This document shows positions 7,628 to 16,929 of a DNA stretch of 29,058 nt, one piece after another (the first letter of the stretch is position 1; each line of letters starts with the position of its first letter). Below the pieces are notes generated by a model. That model was not told the DNA's origin. It did not search any database and was given only the letters and a program-made list of their open reading frames with translations. Source of the DNA: Bacteroides sp. UBA1317 (GTDB lineage Bacteria > Bacteroidota > Bacteroidia > Bacteroidales > Bacteroidaceae); assembly GCA_002307035.1 (NCBI GenBank), contig DBTL01000153.1, positions 1 through 29,058 of the forward strand. Reading direction: 5' to 3'. The position numbers and the translations under genes are program-made.

Positions 7628-9289
7628 ATGAAAACGATGATGAGATACAAATTGAGGATTAGCTTTCTGTTGACCGGTCTATTGCTTTCTTCCGGTATTG
7701 CCTTTGCCGATAATGAAATCGACTCGCTGTTGAATGTGCTCGACAGAACAATAACCGCACACCATTCCTTCAGTGCTAAGAGAGAAGCGCATATCATAAA
7801 ACTTCAGCAAAGCTTGCGTGGTGTGAATTCTCTGAATCAAACATATGATTTGAATATGTTGCTCTTTAAAGAGTATCGTGCTTATGTTTGCGATTCGGCC
7901 ATTCATTATCTCGATAAGAACATAGAGATTGCCCGGGCTATGAAAGATGAATTCAAAGAAAATGAAAGTAAGCTGCTTCTTTCTTATCTTTTGGCTTCTT
8001 CGGGGATGTATAAAGAGTCTGTGGATATGCTTCAAACAATTAATCGGCCTAAGCTATCTCAAACTCTTTTGCCTGATTATTTCTCCTGCTTTGATCATGT
8101 TTACGGAGAATTGGCCTATTACACGCAAGATAAACAAAGCACGGTGCTTTATCGTAAAATCTCGGATACATACAAGGATTCGCTTTATAATATTCTGAAT
8201 CACGGCACAGATCTTTACTTGTCGATGGAGGAAACTGCATTTAGAGACAACAGGCAGTTTGTTGAGGCCCTCCGCATCAATGATCTTCGACTGCTGAAAG
8301 CATCTTTCGGTACTCCTGAGTATGCACTGATCATGTTTCATCGAGCCTTGGTGTTTCAGCAAAATGAAGATCGGGAACAGGAAAAGAAGTATCTTGCTCT
8401 TTCGGCCATTTCTGATATTCAGTCGGCTATTAAAGACCACGCTTCGTTGTGGATGCTTGCCCAGTTGCTCTATGAAGACGGCGATGTGGAGCGATCTTAC
8501 CGCTACATCCGTTTCTCGTGGGATGAAACCAACTTTTACAATGCCCGCTTGCGGAGTATGCAGAGTGCCGGAATCCTTTCGCTCATTGATAAGACCTACC
8601 AAGCCCTGATTGAGAAACAAAACCGTCAGCTCGAGAATTACCTGATGCTCATCAGTGTTTTGGTGCTGATGCTTATGGGAGCTTTAACTTATATCTATCG
8701 GCAGATGAAGCGGCTGTCGGTGGCAAGAAACCACCTGCAAGCGGCCAATGGACAGCTCAAACAGCTCAATAACGATTTGCAACAGATGAATCTCTGTCTG
8801 CAATCGACCAACTTAGAACTCTCTGAATCCAACCAGATCAAGGAGGAATACATTGGGCGATTCATCAAGCTTTGTTCTACTTATATAGATAAACTGGATG
8901 CTTATCGGCGCATGGTGAGCAAGAAAATATCCGCCGGACAGGCAGGCGAACTCTTGAAGATTGTGCGTTCTCAAGATGCGCTAGAGATGGAGCTGAAAGA
9001 GCTGTATGACAATTTCGACTCAGCCTTTCTTCAACTTTTCCCTGATTTCGTGAAGAAATTTAATGAGTTGTTGCAAGAGGATGAACCGATACTTCCCAAG
9101 AAAGGTGAATTGCTCAATACGGAACTGAGGATATTCGCTCTCATTCGTTTGGGCATAGAAGACAGTTCACAGATAGCCGAATTTCTTCGCTATTCCGTAA
9201 ACACGATTTATAACTACCGCGCTAAAGTGAAAAACAAAGCTCGTGTGTCTCGTGAAGACTTCGAATCACTAGTCTGCAAGATACGCTAA
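7628..9289 (+). CDS. DUF6377-type membrane-anchored PUL transcriptional regulator
   Basis: The start at 7628 gives 553 residues. An N-terminal signal or anchor (LRISFLLTGLLLSSGIAFA) precedes about 310 residues of helical, TPR-like periplasmic sequence. One transmembrane segment follows (about 335-357), then a coiled coil rich in Q, N and L (about 360-410), then a cytoplasmic part ending in a LuxR/HTH-like domain (about 495-545; LLNTELRIFALIRLGIEDSS, AEFLRYSVNTIYNYRAKVK). This is the layout of SusR-like and DUF6377 regulators that sense a glycan fragment in the periplasm and activate the neighbouring susC operon. Its position directly upstream of and codirectional with susC supports that. Ligand and operator are inferred, not shown. 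An in-frame GTG at 7577 would add 17 residues but overlaps the promoter. Confidence 0.85.
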   Translation: MKTMMRYKLRISFLLTGLLLSSGIAFADNEIDSLLNVLDRTITAHHSFSAKREAHIIKLQQSLRGVNSLNQTYDLNMLLFKEYRAYVCDSAIHYLDKNIEIARAMKDEFKENESKLLLSYLLASSGMYKESVDMLQTINRPKLSQTLLPDYFSCFDHVYGELAYYTQDKQSTVLYRKISDTYKDSLYNILNHGTDLYLSMEETAFRDNRQFVEALRINDLRLLKASFGTPEYALIMFHRALVFQQNEDREQEKKYLALSAISDIQSAIKDHASLWMLAQLLYEDGDVERSYRYIRFSWDETNFYNARLRSMQSAGILSLIDKTYQALIEKQNRQLENYLMLISVLVLMLMGALTYIYRQMKRLSVARNHLQAANGQLKQLNNDLQQMNLCLQSTNLELSESNQIKEEYIGRFIKLCSTYIDKLDAYRRMVSKKISAGQAGELLKIVRSQDALEMELKELYDNFDSAFLQLFPDFVKKFNELLQEDEPILPKKGELLNTELRIFALIRLGIEDSSQIAEFLRYSVNTIYNYRAKVKNKARVSREDFESLVCKIR

Positions 9290-9340
9290 GCATTTGTATA
9301 TCATCCACTTTTTTGTTGTTTTGTGATTTCTGTATTTCAT

Positions 9341-9373
9341 TGTGTATCAGTGTAATACACAGATATTTCTGTG
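9341..9373 (+). promoter_or_regulatory. Two overlapping palindromes upstream of susC, candidate operator
   Basis: TGTGTAT-N7-ATACACA (9341-9361) overlaps CACAGA-TATT-TCTGTG (9358-9373). Both are perfect dyads. TTTCTGT recurs at 9327-9333, 9366-9372 and 9418-9424. The dyads lie about 55-85 bases upstream of the likely -7 element, a normal place for activator binding in a PUL promoter. The regulator encoded just upstream is the obvious candidate ligand of this site. Confidence 0.45.
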
Positions 9374-9425
9374 CGGGTAATCCACCAAATCCCCACATGC
9401 CACGAGTGAGAGGTTAATTTCTGTC

Positions 9426-9433
9426 TACTTTTG
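9426..9433 (+). promoter_or_regulatory. -7 element of the susC operon promoter
   Basis: TACTTTTG matches TAnnTTTG; no TTG is present 19-21 bases upstream. A -7 element without a -33 element is what an activator-dependent promoter would show. It lies 80 bases before the susC ATG. Confidence 0.5.
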
Positions 9434-9445
9434 GCTTACTGTAAA

Positions 9446-9477
9446 GTTGCCCGCTCCTGAGGGCTTAGCAGGGCAAC
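9446..9477 (+). promoter_or_regulatory. Hairpin at the 5' end of the susC leader
   Basis: GTTGCCC (9446-9452) pairs perfectly with GGGCAAC (9471-9477), and GCT/AGC extends the stem inward. With a transcript start near 9440 the stem would sit almost at the 5' end of the mRNA, where it could protect the message or act in post-transcriptional control. Confidence 0.4.
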
Positions 9478-9513
9478 AGTTACCAAATATCGTTAAACTT
9501 AAAATTAATACGT

Positions 9514-12489
9514 ATGAAAAAGAACAAGCGAAAACTCCTCCCGGAGTATAGCAAGATTTTCTTTGCTCTATTAGCATTGTTTCTATCATTAAGTGCGTTC
9601 GCACAAAAGGTTACTTCCACAGGGCAAGTAATGGATTCTCAAAACCAACCAGTCATTGGTGGTAGTGTGCTCGAAAAGGGGACGACTAACGGTGTTATTA
9701 CCGATCTGGACGGCAATTTTTCGCTGAGCGTTGCTAATGGTGCCACACTGGTTATCTCTTATGTGGGTTGTAAATCACAAGAGGTCAAAGCAAGTACCCA
9801 CATGAAGATCGTGTTGAAAGAAGATAATGAATTGCTCGATGAAGTGGTAGTTATCGGTTATGGTAGTGTAAGCAAGAAAGATGTAACGACTTCTATTTCT
9901 ACAATTTCGACGAAAGATCTTGATCAAAGGCCCATTGTGTCAGCTGATCAGGCTTTGCAAGGAAAAGCTGCGGGTGTTGCAGTCATTAAACCCAATGGTC
10001 TTCCTGGCGAAGGTATGGTGGTGCGTGTGCGCGGTGCTTCGTCAATGAATTCCAGCAATGACCCTCTTTATGTCGTTGACGGAGTTCCTACTGATAATAT
10101 TTCGTTTCTTTCGGCCAATGACATTGAAAGTATGCAAGTACTTAAAGATGCTTCATCTCAGGCCATTTACGGTTCACGTGGTGCTAATGGCGTTGTTATT
10201 ATTACAACAAAATCAGGTGCTTCCGGTACATCAAAAATCACACTGAATGCCTATACCGGTATAACTGCATTATCTAAGAAAATAAAATCGTTGAATGTTG
10301 CCGATTACAGAGAGCTGCTAGAAGATATGGGCTCTACGATCAGCCTTCCGGATGATCTGACAGATCAGACAGATTGGTATGATGAAACATACAGGACAGC
10401 TTTTACTCAAAATTATCAGGCTTCTGTATCAGATGGAACTGACAAGCTGCGATATTTTATTTCTGGAGGATATACAGGAGAAGATGGTATTATTAAGGTT
10501 GCATTTTATAAGCGTTATAATTTTCGTGCTAACATAGATAATCAACTTCGTAAATGGCTGAAGGTAGGAGCAAATGTTTCTTATTCAGACTATACAAGCA
10601 ATGGTATTATTTCGGGTCAAGGGTCAAATCGTGGTGGCGTAGTACTTTCAGTAATCAATACACCTACTTATGCGCCTGTTTGGGATCCAGATAATGCCGG
10701 TCAGTATTATACTGGTTTTTATGGTGTCAATATTACCTCTCCGGCTGAAAATATGGCTCGGTCTAAAAACAATAAATCAAAGAATAACCGCTTGATTGCA
10801 ACAGGAAATGCTGAAATAACTTTTTCGCCGGAGTTGAAGTTCAAATCTACGGTTACCTTAGACAAATATAATTATCACTATACTTCATTTTTAGATCCAA
10901 CCACAACCACTTATGGCCGCGATCAGAACGGAACAGCCTCTGATAATCGTTCCACTACTACAGTTCTGATATATGATAATATCTTGACTTATAATAAACA
11001 ATTGGGCAAGCATGGTTTAAATATTATGGGTGGTACTTCGGGTACTACATCGGATTATTCCTATACTTATCAAACTGTGACCGACTTTGCTGACGGTAGT
11101 ATTGAAACATTAAATGCCGGAAATAACGTATCTCAAAGTAATGGAACGACAGCTTCGCAATGGTCTTTAATGTCTTATTTGGGTCGTGTGTCTTATAACT
11201 ATGATAGTAAATATCTGCTTACTGCTAATATGCGTATTGATGGCTCTTCAAAGCTTGATCCAGATCATCGTTGGGGGTATTTTCCATCTTTGTCTGCTGC
11301 ATGGCGTATCTCTTCTGAACCTTTTATGAAAGAATTAACTTGGATTGACGATATGAAGATTCGAGGAGGATGGGGACAAAGTGGCAATCAATCAGGCTTA
11401 GGTGAGTATGATTATTTGCAACGATATAGCATTACTCGTCAAAATTGGTGGGAAGAAGGAATGTCCAATGCTACTCCTATCATTACTCAATCGACATTGA
11501 GGAACACCGATTTGACTTGGGAAACGACCACGCAAACAAATGTAGGACTTGATTTGACGATATTAAGAAACAGATTAACATTTACCTTAGATTACTATTT
11601 TAAAAAGACAACAGACATGTTGGTCGATGTCACTCTACCTTCAGGCGCTGCGGTTGCTTCATCTATTACTCGCAACGAAGGCGAGATGACAAACAAAGGC
11701 TTTGAGTTCTCTGTAAATTCAAGAAACCTAGTTGGTAAATTCACTTGGGATACTGATTTTAATATATCATTCAATCGCAACAAACTGACTAACTTAGAGC
11801 TTACTAAGGTCTATTATGCAGCTCAAACGAGTGATAACCTAGCAGAATATTGTGTTCGCAATGAGCCTGGTCGCCCGTTAGGAAGCTTTTACGGTTATAT
11901 AAGCGATGGTGTAGATTCGGAAACCGGTGAGTTGATCTATCGGGATGTTACGGATGATGGTCAGGTGACTTCTTCTGATCGAACATATATTGGTGATCCT
12001 AACCCGGATTTTACTTTTGGATTAACAAATACGTTTTCATACAAAGGATTCAATCTTAGCATTCTTCTTCAAGGCTCTTATGGGAATGATATTTTTAATG
12101 CTTCCAAAATGGAGACGGAAGGAATGTATGATGGAAAGAATCAATCTACCAGAGTCCTCAGTCGTTGGAGACGTCCGGGCATGATCACTTCTATACCTAA
12201 AGCCGGATTTGAAATGAAGACATCTTCTTATTTTGTAGAAGACGGAAGCTACCTTCGTGTGAAAGATGTTACACTCTCTTATTCTTTTTCAGGGGGCTTG
12301 CTAAGGAAATGGGGGATAACTCGTTTGCAACCTTATTTTTCAACAACAAACTTACTCACTTTTACCAAGTACACTGGCATGGACCCGGAAGTAAACCAAT
12401 GGGGCAATAGTGGAACGGTTCAGGGAATTGACTGGGGTACTTATCCTCAAACAAAATCGTTTGTTGTAGGCGTTAATATTGACTTTTAA
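9514..12489 (+). CDS. SusC/RagA-family TonB-dependent outer-membrane glycan transporter
   Basis: This 991-residue protein has a signal peptide ending in LSAFAQ (about residue 31). A carboxypeptidase-D-like beta domain follows (about 35-105, with ITDLDGNFSLSV), then the TonB box and SusC signature DEVVVIGYGSVSKKDVT, a plug domain with YVVDGVP and YGSRGANGVVIITTKSG, and a long beta-barrel ending in a terminal Phe (VGVNIDF). It forms the outer-membrane channel that imports oligosaccharides using TonB energy, with SusD as its lid. The susD gene follows after 14 bases. It is full length with no break. The substrate is inferred from the downstream glycosidases to be a beta-1,6-linked glucan. Confidence 0.97.
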   Translation: MKKNKRKLLPEYSKIFFALLALFLSLSAFAQKVTSTGQVMDSQNQPVIGGSVLEKGTTNGVITDLDGNFSLSVANGATLVISYVGCKSQEVKASTHMKIVLKEDNELLDEVVVIGYGSVSKKDVTTSISTISTKDLDQRPIVSADQALQGKAAGVAVIKPNGLPGEGMVVRVRGASSMNSSNDPLYVVDGVPTDNISFLSANDIESMQVLKDASSQAIYGSRGANGVVIITTKSGASGTSKITLNAYTGITALSKKIKSLNVADYRELLEDMGSTISLPDDLTDQTDWYDETYRTAFTQNYQASVSDGTDKLRYFISGGYTGEDGIIKVAFYKRYNFRANIDNQLRKWLKVGANVSYSDYTSNGIISGQGSNRGGVVLSVINTPTYAPVWDPDNAGQYYTGFYGVNITSPAENMARSKNNKSKNNRLIATGNAEITFSPELKFKSTVTLDKYNYHYTSFLDPTTTTYGRDQNGTASDNRSTTTVLIYDNILTYNKQLGKHGLNIMGGTSGTTSDYSYTYQTVTDFADGSIETLNAGNNVSQSNGTTASQWSLMSYLGRVSYNYDSKYLLTANMRIDGSSKLDPDHRWGYFPSLSAAWRISSEPFMKELTWIDDMKIRGGWGQSGNQSGLGEYDYLQRYSITRQNWWEEGMSNATPIITQSTLRNTDLTWETTTQTNVGLDLTILRNRLTFTLDYYFKKTTDMLVDVTLPSGAAVASSITRNEGEMTNKGFEFSVNSRNLVGKFTWDTDFNISFNRNKLTNLELTKVYYAAQTSDNLAEYCVRNEPGRPLGSFYGYISDGVDSETGELIYRDVTDDGQVTSSDRTYIGDPNPDFTFGLTNTFSYKGFNLSILLQGSYGNDIFNASKMETEGMYDGKNQSTRVLSRWRRPGMITSIPKAGFEMKTSSYFVEDGSYLRVKDVTLSYSFSGGLLRKWGITRLQPYFSTTNLLTFTKYTGMDPEVNQWGNSGTVQGIDWGTYPQTKSFVVGVNIDF

Positions 12490-12503
12490 AGAAAGAGATA
12501 AAA

Positions 12504-14024
12504 ATGAAGACTAAGCATATTATAATAATGTTAATGGCACTAAGCCTAGTGTCGTTTGTTTCCTGCTCTTTAGATAAAGATCCGTTGTCGGAATATTCTG
12601 AAGTGAATTATGGGAGCACTTCTGAGGATAGTTTAAAATACTCTACTCGTAGTGAAATGTATTCTCAGTACCAGGCTTTGTATCAGCTATTGAAAGATAG
12701 ACAGGAACACTGGTATATGGATTATCTTTTAATAACAGAAACTCATTCAGATAATTCCTATGCCGGATCTACCGGTGCAGAAATTGTTCCGATGGAGAAT
12801 AACGCTATTGATGGCAGTAATAGCTGTTTATACAGAGATTGGGAGCGATATCTTGCTGATGTAGCTCAAGCAAATATTGTTATAAATTACATTGATGATG
12901 TACCTGATGAAACTTTAACCGAGACAGAGCGTACGCAATGGAAGGCTGAAGCCAAAATCTTTCGTGCCATGATCTGGTTTGATATGGTGCGCATTTGGGG
13001 AAACATTCCTATAGTAACTGAAGTTGGTGAGGATATTACTTCGGAAAATATTGAAGAAGTTTATTCGACTTATTATCCTTCTCAATCTACTGTTGAAGAA
13101 ACATATGCGCAAATCATTCAAGATCTGACTGATGCATTAAGTGATGCTCCGGATAATAATCAGTCGGATAAGACCGTTCTATCAAAATCAGTAGCAAAAG
13201 CTCTTTTGGCAAAAGTCTATGCGGAAGAGCCTGTTAGAGATTACGAGAAGGTTCTTACATATTGTAATGATGTGATTGATGATGGCTTCTCTCTTGTTTC
13301 TGATTATAAAGATCTTTTTGGAATGAATGATGCCGGAACAGATGCCAGAGCCAGGTCTACTACAGAGTCTATCTTAGAAATTAATTATTCTACCGGAGGT
13401 ACTAACTGGGTAACGTGGATGTTTGGCCGGGATCTGCTTAATTGGGATTCAAATTTCACTTGGGCTAAATGGATTACTCCTTCCAGAGATTTAATTAGTG
13501 AATACGAAGCTGAGGGAGATTCTATTCGGTTAAACGAATCTATTGTCTATTATTCTTGTACTTGGAGTAATTATTATCCATCTAGCGAATATCCATTTAT
13601 GTATAAATGCCGTTCGGGTGCAAGTAGTATTATTAAGTTGCGTCTTGCTGATATTATATTACTAAAGGCTGAAGCTTTAGCTAACCTTGGTGGAAGCGCT
13701 AATCTTGCTGCTGCAGCAACGTTGGTTAACTCCATTCGCAATCGTGTAGATTTGCCTGATTTGACATCTTCTGCTTCTTCTTCGCAAGAAAACATGTTGG
13801 CGGCTGTTCTTCACGAACGTCGCTTGGAGCTTGCTTTTGAAGGACAACGTTGGTTTGATTTAATACGTTATGGAGAGATGGAAACGGTGATGAATTCTCT
13901 TAACGATCGAGATAGCGGACGTCTTTCATTAAAACGTGCATATACAGAGAATTCTGAGCTATTGCCAATACCTCAGTCTTCAATAGACTTGAATACTAAT
14001 TTAGTCCAAAACCCGGGATATTAA
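12504..14024 (+). CDS. SusD/RagB-family surface glycan-binding lipoprotein
   Basis: This 506-residue lipoprotein has its signal ending at FVSC, with Cys22 as the lipid anchor followed by SLDKD, an acidic stretch consistent with export to the cell surface. The TPR-rich N-terminal half includes WKAEAKIFRAMIWFDMVRIW. The C-terminal RagB region holds the family hallmark RRLELAFEGQRWFDLIRYG and ends LLPIPQSSIDLNTN...NPGY. It caps the SusC barrel and captures oligosaccharides. It is coupled to susC (14-base gap) and to the next gene (17-base gap). Codon use is AT-rich like the genes on either side. Confidence 0.96.
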   Translation: MKTKHIIIMLMALSLVSFVSCSLDKDPLSEYSEVNYGSTSEDSLKYSTRSEMYSQYQALYQLLKDRQEHWYMDYLLITETHSDNSYAGSTGAEIVPMENNAIDGSNSCLYRDWERYLADVAQANIVINYIDDVPDETLTETERTQWKAEAKIFRAMIWFDMVRIWGNIPIVTEVGEDITSENIEEVYSTYYPSQSTVEETYAQIIQDLTDALSDAPDNNQSDKTVLSKSVAKALLAKVYAEEPVRDYEKVLTYCNDVIDDGFSLVSDYKDLFGMNDAGTDARARSTTESILEINYSTGGTNWVTWMFGRDLLNWDSNFTWAKWITPSRDLISEYEAEGDSIRLNESIVYYSCTWSNYYPSSEYPFMYKCRSGASSIIKLRLADIILLKAEALANLGGSANLAAAATLVNSIRNRVDLPDLTSSASSSQENMLAAVLHERRLELAFEGQRWFDLIRYGEMETVMNSLNDRDSGRLSLKRAYTENSELLPIPQSSIDLNTNLVQNPGY

Positions 14025-14041
14025 TTGATAGGAAAAGAATT

Positions 14042-15406
14042 ATGAAAACAATATATAAAAGTATCTTTGGAGGATTATTATCGTTGTTGCTTTTTGCCTC
14101 CTGTGCCGAAGATGATTTGCGAACCGTTTATCCGCATTCAACACCTGTTATAGAATCGGCAACTATTAGTCCGTCTTCATTTGTTTATGGGGATTCTGTT
14201 ACTATTACGGCGAGTGTTTCAGATGCAAAGACTCCATTATCAACCTTAGAAATGACAATGACGATCAACGATAAGGTTGTAACAACCCAATCTATAAGGA
14301 CTAAAGGAACTGCGGCAGAGGTTTCTTCTAAATTTCTGGTTCCTTATGTTTCTGAATTACCTGAAGGGGCAGAGGTAGAGGTGCAACTGACTTTGATTAA
14401 TGTGGAAGGGGATGAAACTTCAGGAACAATTTCCGGGGTTACAGGGCACAGAACCTATTATGATCAATTATATCTGGTACTAGAAGATGGTGACGTCATT
14501 ACTTTAAATCCTACAGCTACAGATTCAGACCAATATGAATCATCTGATGTAAGCCTTACTAATAGCATTAGTTATAAAATAGCATCTAAATTAACGGAAG
14601 ATAATGAAATTGATTATTCCGGAGATGTATGGGGACTTGAAAATAGTTCGGTGCAACTAATTGGAGAAAGCGGTGGATATATAACCACTACCGATGCTAC
14701 CTTGAGGAAGATAACTAAGATTACATTTAATACTTACGACTTTGACGCTGCAGTTACTGGTGAGGCGGTAGATCCGTTAGGTTTATATTTGAGTGATTTT
14801 AGCACTGCAACGGTGTCAAGCGAAGCGTTTTATAAAGTGACGCGTTCCTTTACTGAAGGCCAGGGATTAAAATTGTATGAAGATCTAGCAGATGCTCAGA
14901 TAGTGTATAATCCTGATTATTTTGATCGCATTGACGTTGACTCTGTTAATTTTACTGGCCCAACAGGCAGTTATGATCTTTATTACAGCTCTACACGTAA
15001 GATTTTACTTGTGGATCCGGCAGATAAGACTTTCCCTGATATACTTTTTGCTTGTGGAATGGGATTAGGCTATCCGTCAAAGATTAAGCCGGAGGCCACT
15101 TCAAGTTGGGGATTCGACAATGTTTTGCAATGTATCTACTTTAAAGAGATTGCTGATGATACTTATCAGGGTACGGTCTATTTTGATGCTTCATTGGCTA
15201 ACTTCAAGTTCTTTGAGAGTACAGGCTGGTCCAATGAAAAGGCATCAGATGATTATACCTTACCAAGTATTTTGCAATCGAGTGCCGACTATGGTAATAC
15301 TGATGGTAATTGGTATCCTGCTACGGATGCTGTGTCGGGTAATTATAGAATAACTATAAACCTCAGCACAAATATCGTTACGGCCGAAGCAATTACATTG
15401 CCATAA
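14042..15406 (+). CDS. SusE/SusF-like surface glycan-binding lipoprotein
   Basis: This 454-residue protein has a lipoprotein signal ending in FASC (Cys21) followed by AEDD, a surface-export-type acidic motif. Residues about 30-130 look like an immunoglobulin or fibronectin-like domain (VIESATISPSSFVYGDSVTI). The rest is beta-rich with abundant aromatic residues, ending in a domain with YQGTVYFDASLANFKFFES and GNYRITINLSTNIVTAEAI, the pattern seen in SusE/SusF carbohydrate-binding modules. No catalytic family was recognised. Its place right after susD is where PULs encode a surface glycan-binding protein. In the known beta-1,6-glucan PUL of B. thetaiotaomicron an equivalent binding protein is present, so glucan binding is the best guess. 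Confidence 0.75.
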   Translation: MKTIYKSIFGGLLSLLLFASCAEDDLRTVYPHSTPVIESATISPSSFVYGDSVTITASVSDAKTPLSTLEMTMTINDKVVTTQSIRTKGTAAEVSSKFLVPYVSELPEGAEVEVQLTLINVEGDETSGTISGVTGHRTYYDQLYLVLEDGDVITLNPTATDSDQYESSDVSLTNSISYKIASKLTEDNEIDYSGDVWGLENSSVQLIGESGGYITTTDATLRKITKITFNTYDFDAAVTGEAVDPLGLYLSDFSTATVSSEAFYKVTRSFTEGQGLKLYEDLADAQIVYNPDYFDRIDVDSVNFTGPTGSYDLYYSSTRKILLVDPADKTFPDILFACGMGLGYPSKIKPEATSSWGFDNVLQCIYFKEIADDTYQGTVYFDASLANFKFFESTGWSNEKASDDYTLPSILQSSADYGNTDGNWYPATDAVSGNYRITINLSTNIVTAEAITLP

Positions 15407-15418
15407 TACAGATCTATT

Positions 15419-15458
15419 TTCATGTTCTGTTTTGCATAACTGTGAAGCAGAACATGAA
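15419..15458 (+). promoter_or_regulatory. Intercistronic hairpin between the binding protein and the first GH30
   Basis: TTCATGTTCTG (15419-15429) and CAGAACATGAA (15448-15458) form a perfect 11-bp stem with an 18-base loop, 21 bases before the GH30 ATG. No T-run follows, so it is not a standard terminator. It could stabilise the upstream susCD message or lower expression of the enzymes. Confidence 0.5.
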
Positions 15459-15478
15459 CTATTAATCATAGAATTGGT

Positions 15479-16918
15479 ATGAAAAAGGTAAAAAGTGTTT
15501 TCAGGATAATATTTCTGCTTCTATTGTTAGTATCTTGTTCCGGGAAATCTGATGATGATACAGCGGGCGAAGTGACTGTGCAAAAAAGTGTTGGAGTCTA
15601 TTTAACAACGAGATATTCTACACTAAAACTGACGGAACAAGGAGGAATCGATTTTTCTAACGATGTATCAAACTTAACTATTCGTCTTGATTCCACGAAT
15701 TTAAAACAAGAAATAGATGGTTTTGGGGCTGCTTTGACAGGCTCGTCGGCTTATCTCATAGAGAACATGAGTTCGTCTGCCCGTCAAGTACTATTAAAGA
15801 AGCTATTTACAGAAGAGGGCATTGGCATAAAATACCTTCGCATTTGTATTGGTGCTTCTGATTTTTCTTTAGGTAATTATACTTATTGTGATACTGAAGG
15901 CATAGAGAATTTCTCTATACCTGCCATTGATAAACGGAATTTGTTACCCGTGCTCAAAGAAATATTGGCATTGAACAAAGATATTAAAATAGTGGCTAGT
16001 CCGTGGACAGCTCCTGCATGGATGAAAGGCAATAATAATCTTTATGGCGGTTCTTTAATAGGAGCATCTGTTTATGATGATTTTGCTGAATATTTCGTAA
16101 AATACATCCGGGCTTTTGAGAATGAAGGGATTAACATAGATGCTATAACTATTCAGAATGAGCCTCGCAATGAGAATAGCTATTATCCTACGATGTATAT
16201 GTCTTGGAGTGAGCAAAACCAAATAGTGCGTGATTATTTGGGTCCTAAGTTTGCATCTGAAGGTATAGATACAAAGATATTAATCTGGGACCATAATTTT
16301 GATGAAGTTGATTATCCGATAAACATACTGAATGACACCCAGACACGTGGATATGTTTCTGGGGTGGCTTTTCATGGATATGCGGGTACGCCTGACGATT
16401 TAGACGCTTTAATACTTGCTCATCCTGATGTACCGATTTATTTTACCGAACAATCGGGAGGAGGGTGGAACACAGATGATGCTATAGGTAATATGCTCTA
16501 TTATATGAAAGATATGCTAATGCCTACAATCAATCTTGGTTCTAGAAACTTCCTGATGTGGAATCTGGCTTTAAACGAAAACAATGGTCCGGTAACTACC
16601 ACCGGGGGCGGATGCCAGAACTGTAGAGGTGTTGTTACTATAAAAGATTCCGAAACATATAGCTTCAACGAAGAATATTATCTTCTTGGTCATTTCTCTA
16701 AATTTATCAAGGCTGGAGCACATAGAATTGCTTACACAATAGTAGGTACCAAACCGAGTAGTTTTCAAATTTGTGCATTTCTGAATCCGGATGGTTCCAA
16801 AGTTCTTGTTGTTCTCAATCAATCGGGTTCTAAACAGCAATTTACCGTTCGCAATGCAGATCGACGCTTCACTTATAGTCTAGCTGATCAATCAGTCGCG
16901 ACGTTTATTTATAACTAA
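15479..16918 (+). CDS. GH30-family glycoside hydrolase, surface lipoprotein (probable endo-beta-1,6-glucanase)
   Basis: This 479-residue enzyme starts with a lipoprotein signal ending at LVSC (Cys20), followed by SGKSDDD, an acidic stretch fitting cell-surface display. The GH30 (beta/alpha)8 barrel shows QEIDGFGAALTGSSA near 77-91, ASPWTAPAWMK near 173-183, the acid/base Glu228 in IQNEP and the nucleophile Glu324 in YFTEQ. The segment MWNLALNENNGP followed by GGGCQNCRGVV (about 360-385) resembles GH30_3 beta-1,6-glucanases; the subfamily call is from memory of motifs. A C-terminal beta domain (about 400-479) completes the usual GH30 fold. As the surface-anchored member it is the likely first cutter of the polymer. 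Confidence 0.88.
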   Translation: MKKVKSVFRIIFLLLLLVSCSGKSDDDTAGEVTVQKSVGVYLTTRYSTLKLTEQGGIDFSNDVSNLTIRLDSTNLKQEIDGFGAALTGSSAYLIENMSSSARQVLLKKLFTEEGIGIKYLRICIGASDFSLGNYTYCDTEGIENFSIPAIDKRNLLPVLKEILALNKDIKIVASPWTAPAWMKGNNNLYGGSLIGASVYDDFAEYFVKYIRAFENEGINIDAITIQNEPRNENSYYPTMYMSWSEQNQIVRDYLGPKFASEGIDTKILIWDHNFDEVDYPINILNDTQTRGYVSGVAFHGYAGTPDDLDALILAHPDVPIYFTEQSGGGWNTDDAIGNMLYYMKDMLMPTINLGSRNFLMWNLALNENNGPVTTTGGGCQNCRGVVTIKDSETYSFNEEYYLLGHFSKFIKAGAHRIAYTIVGTKPSSFQICAFLNPDGSKVLVVLNQSGSKQQFTVRNADRRFTYSLADQSVATFIYN

Positions 16919-16929
16919 ACTTATTTTAT

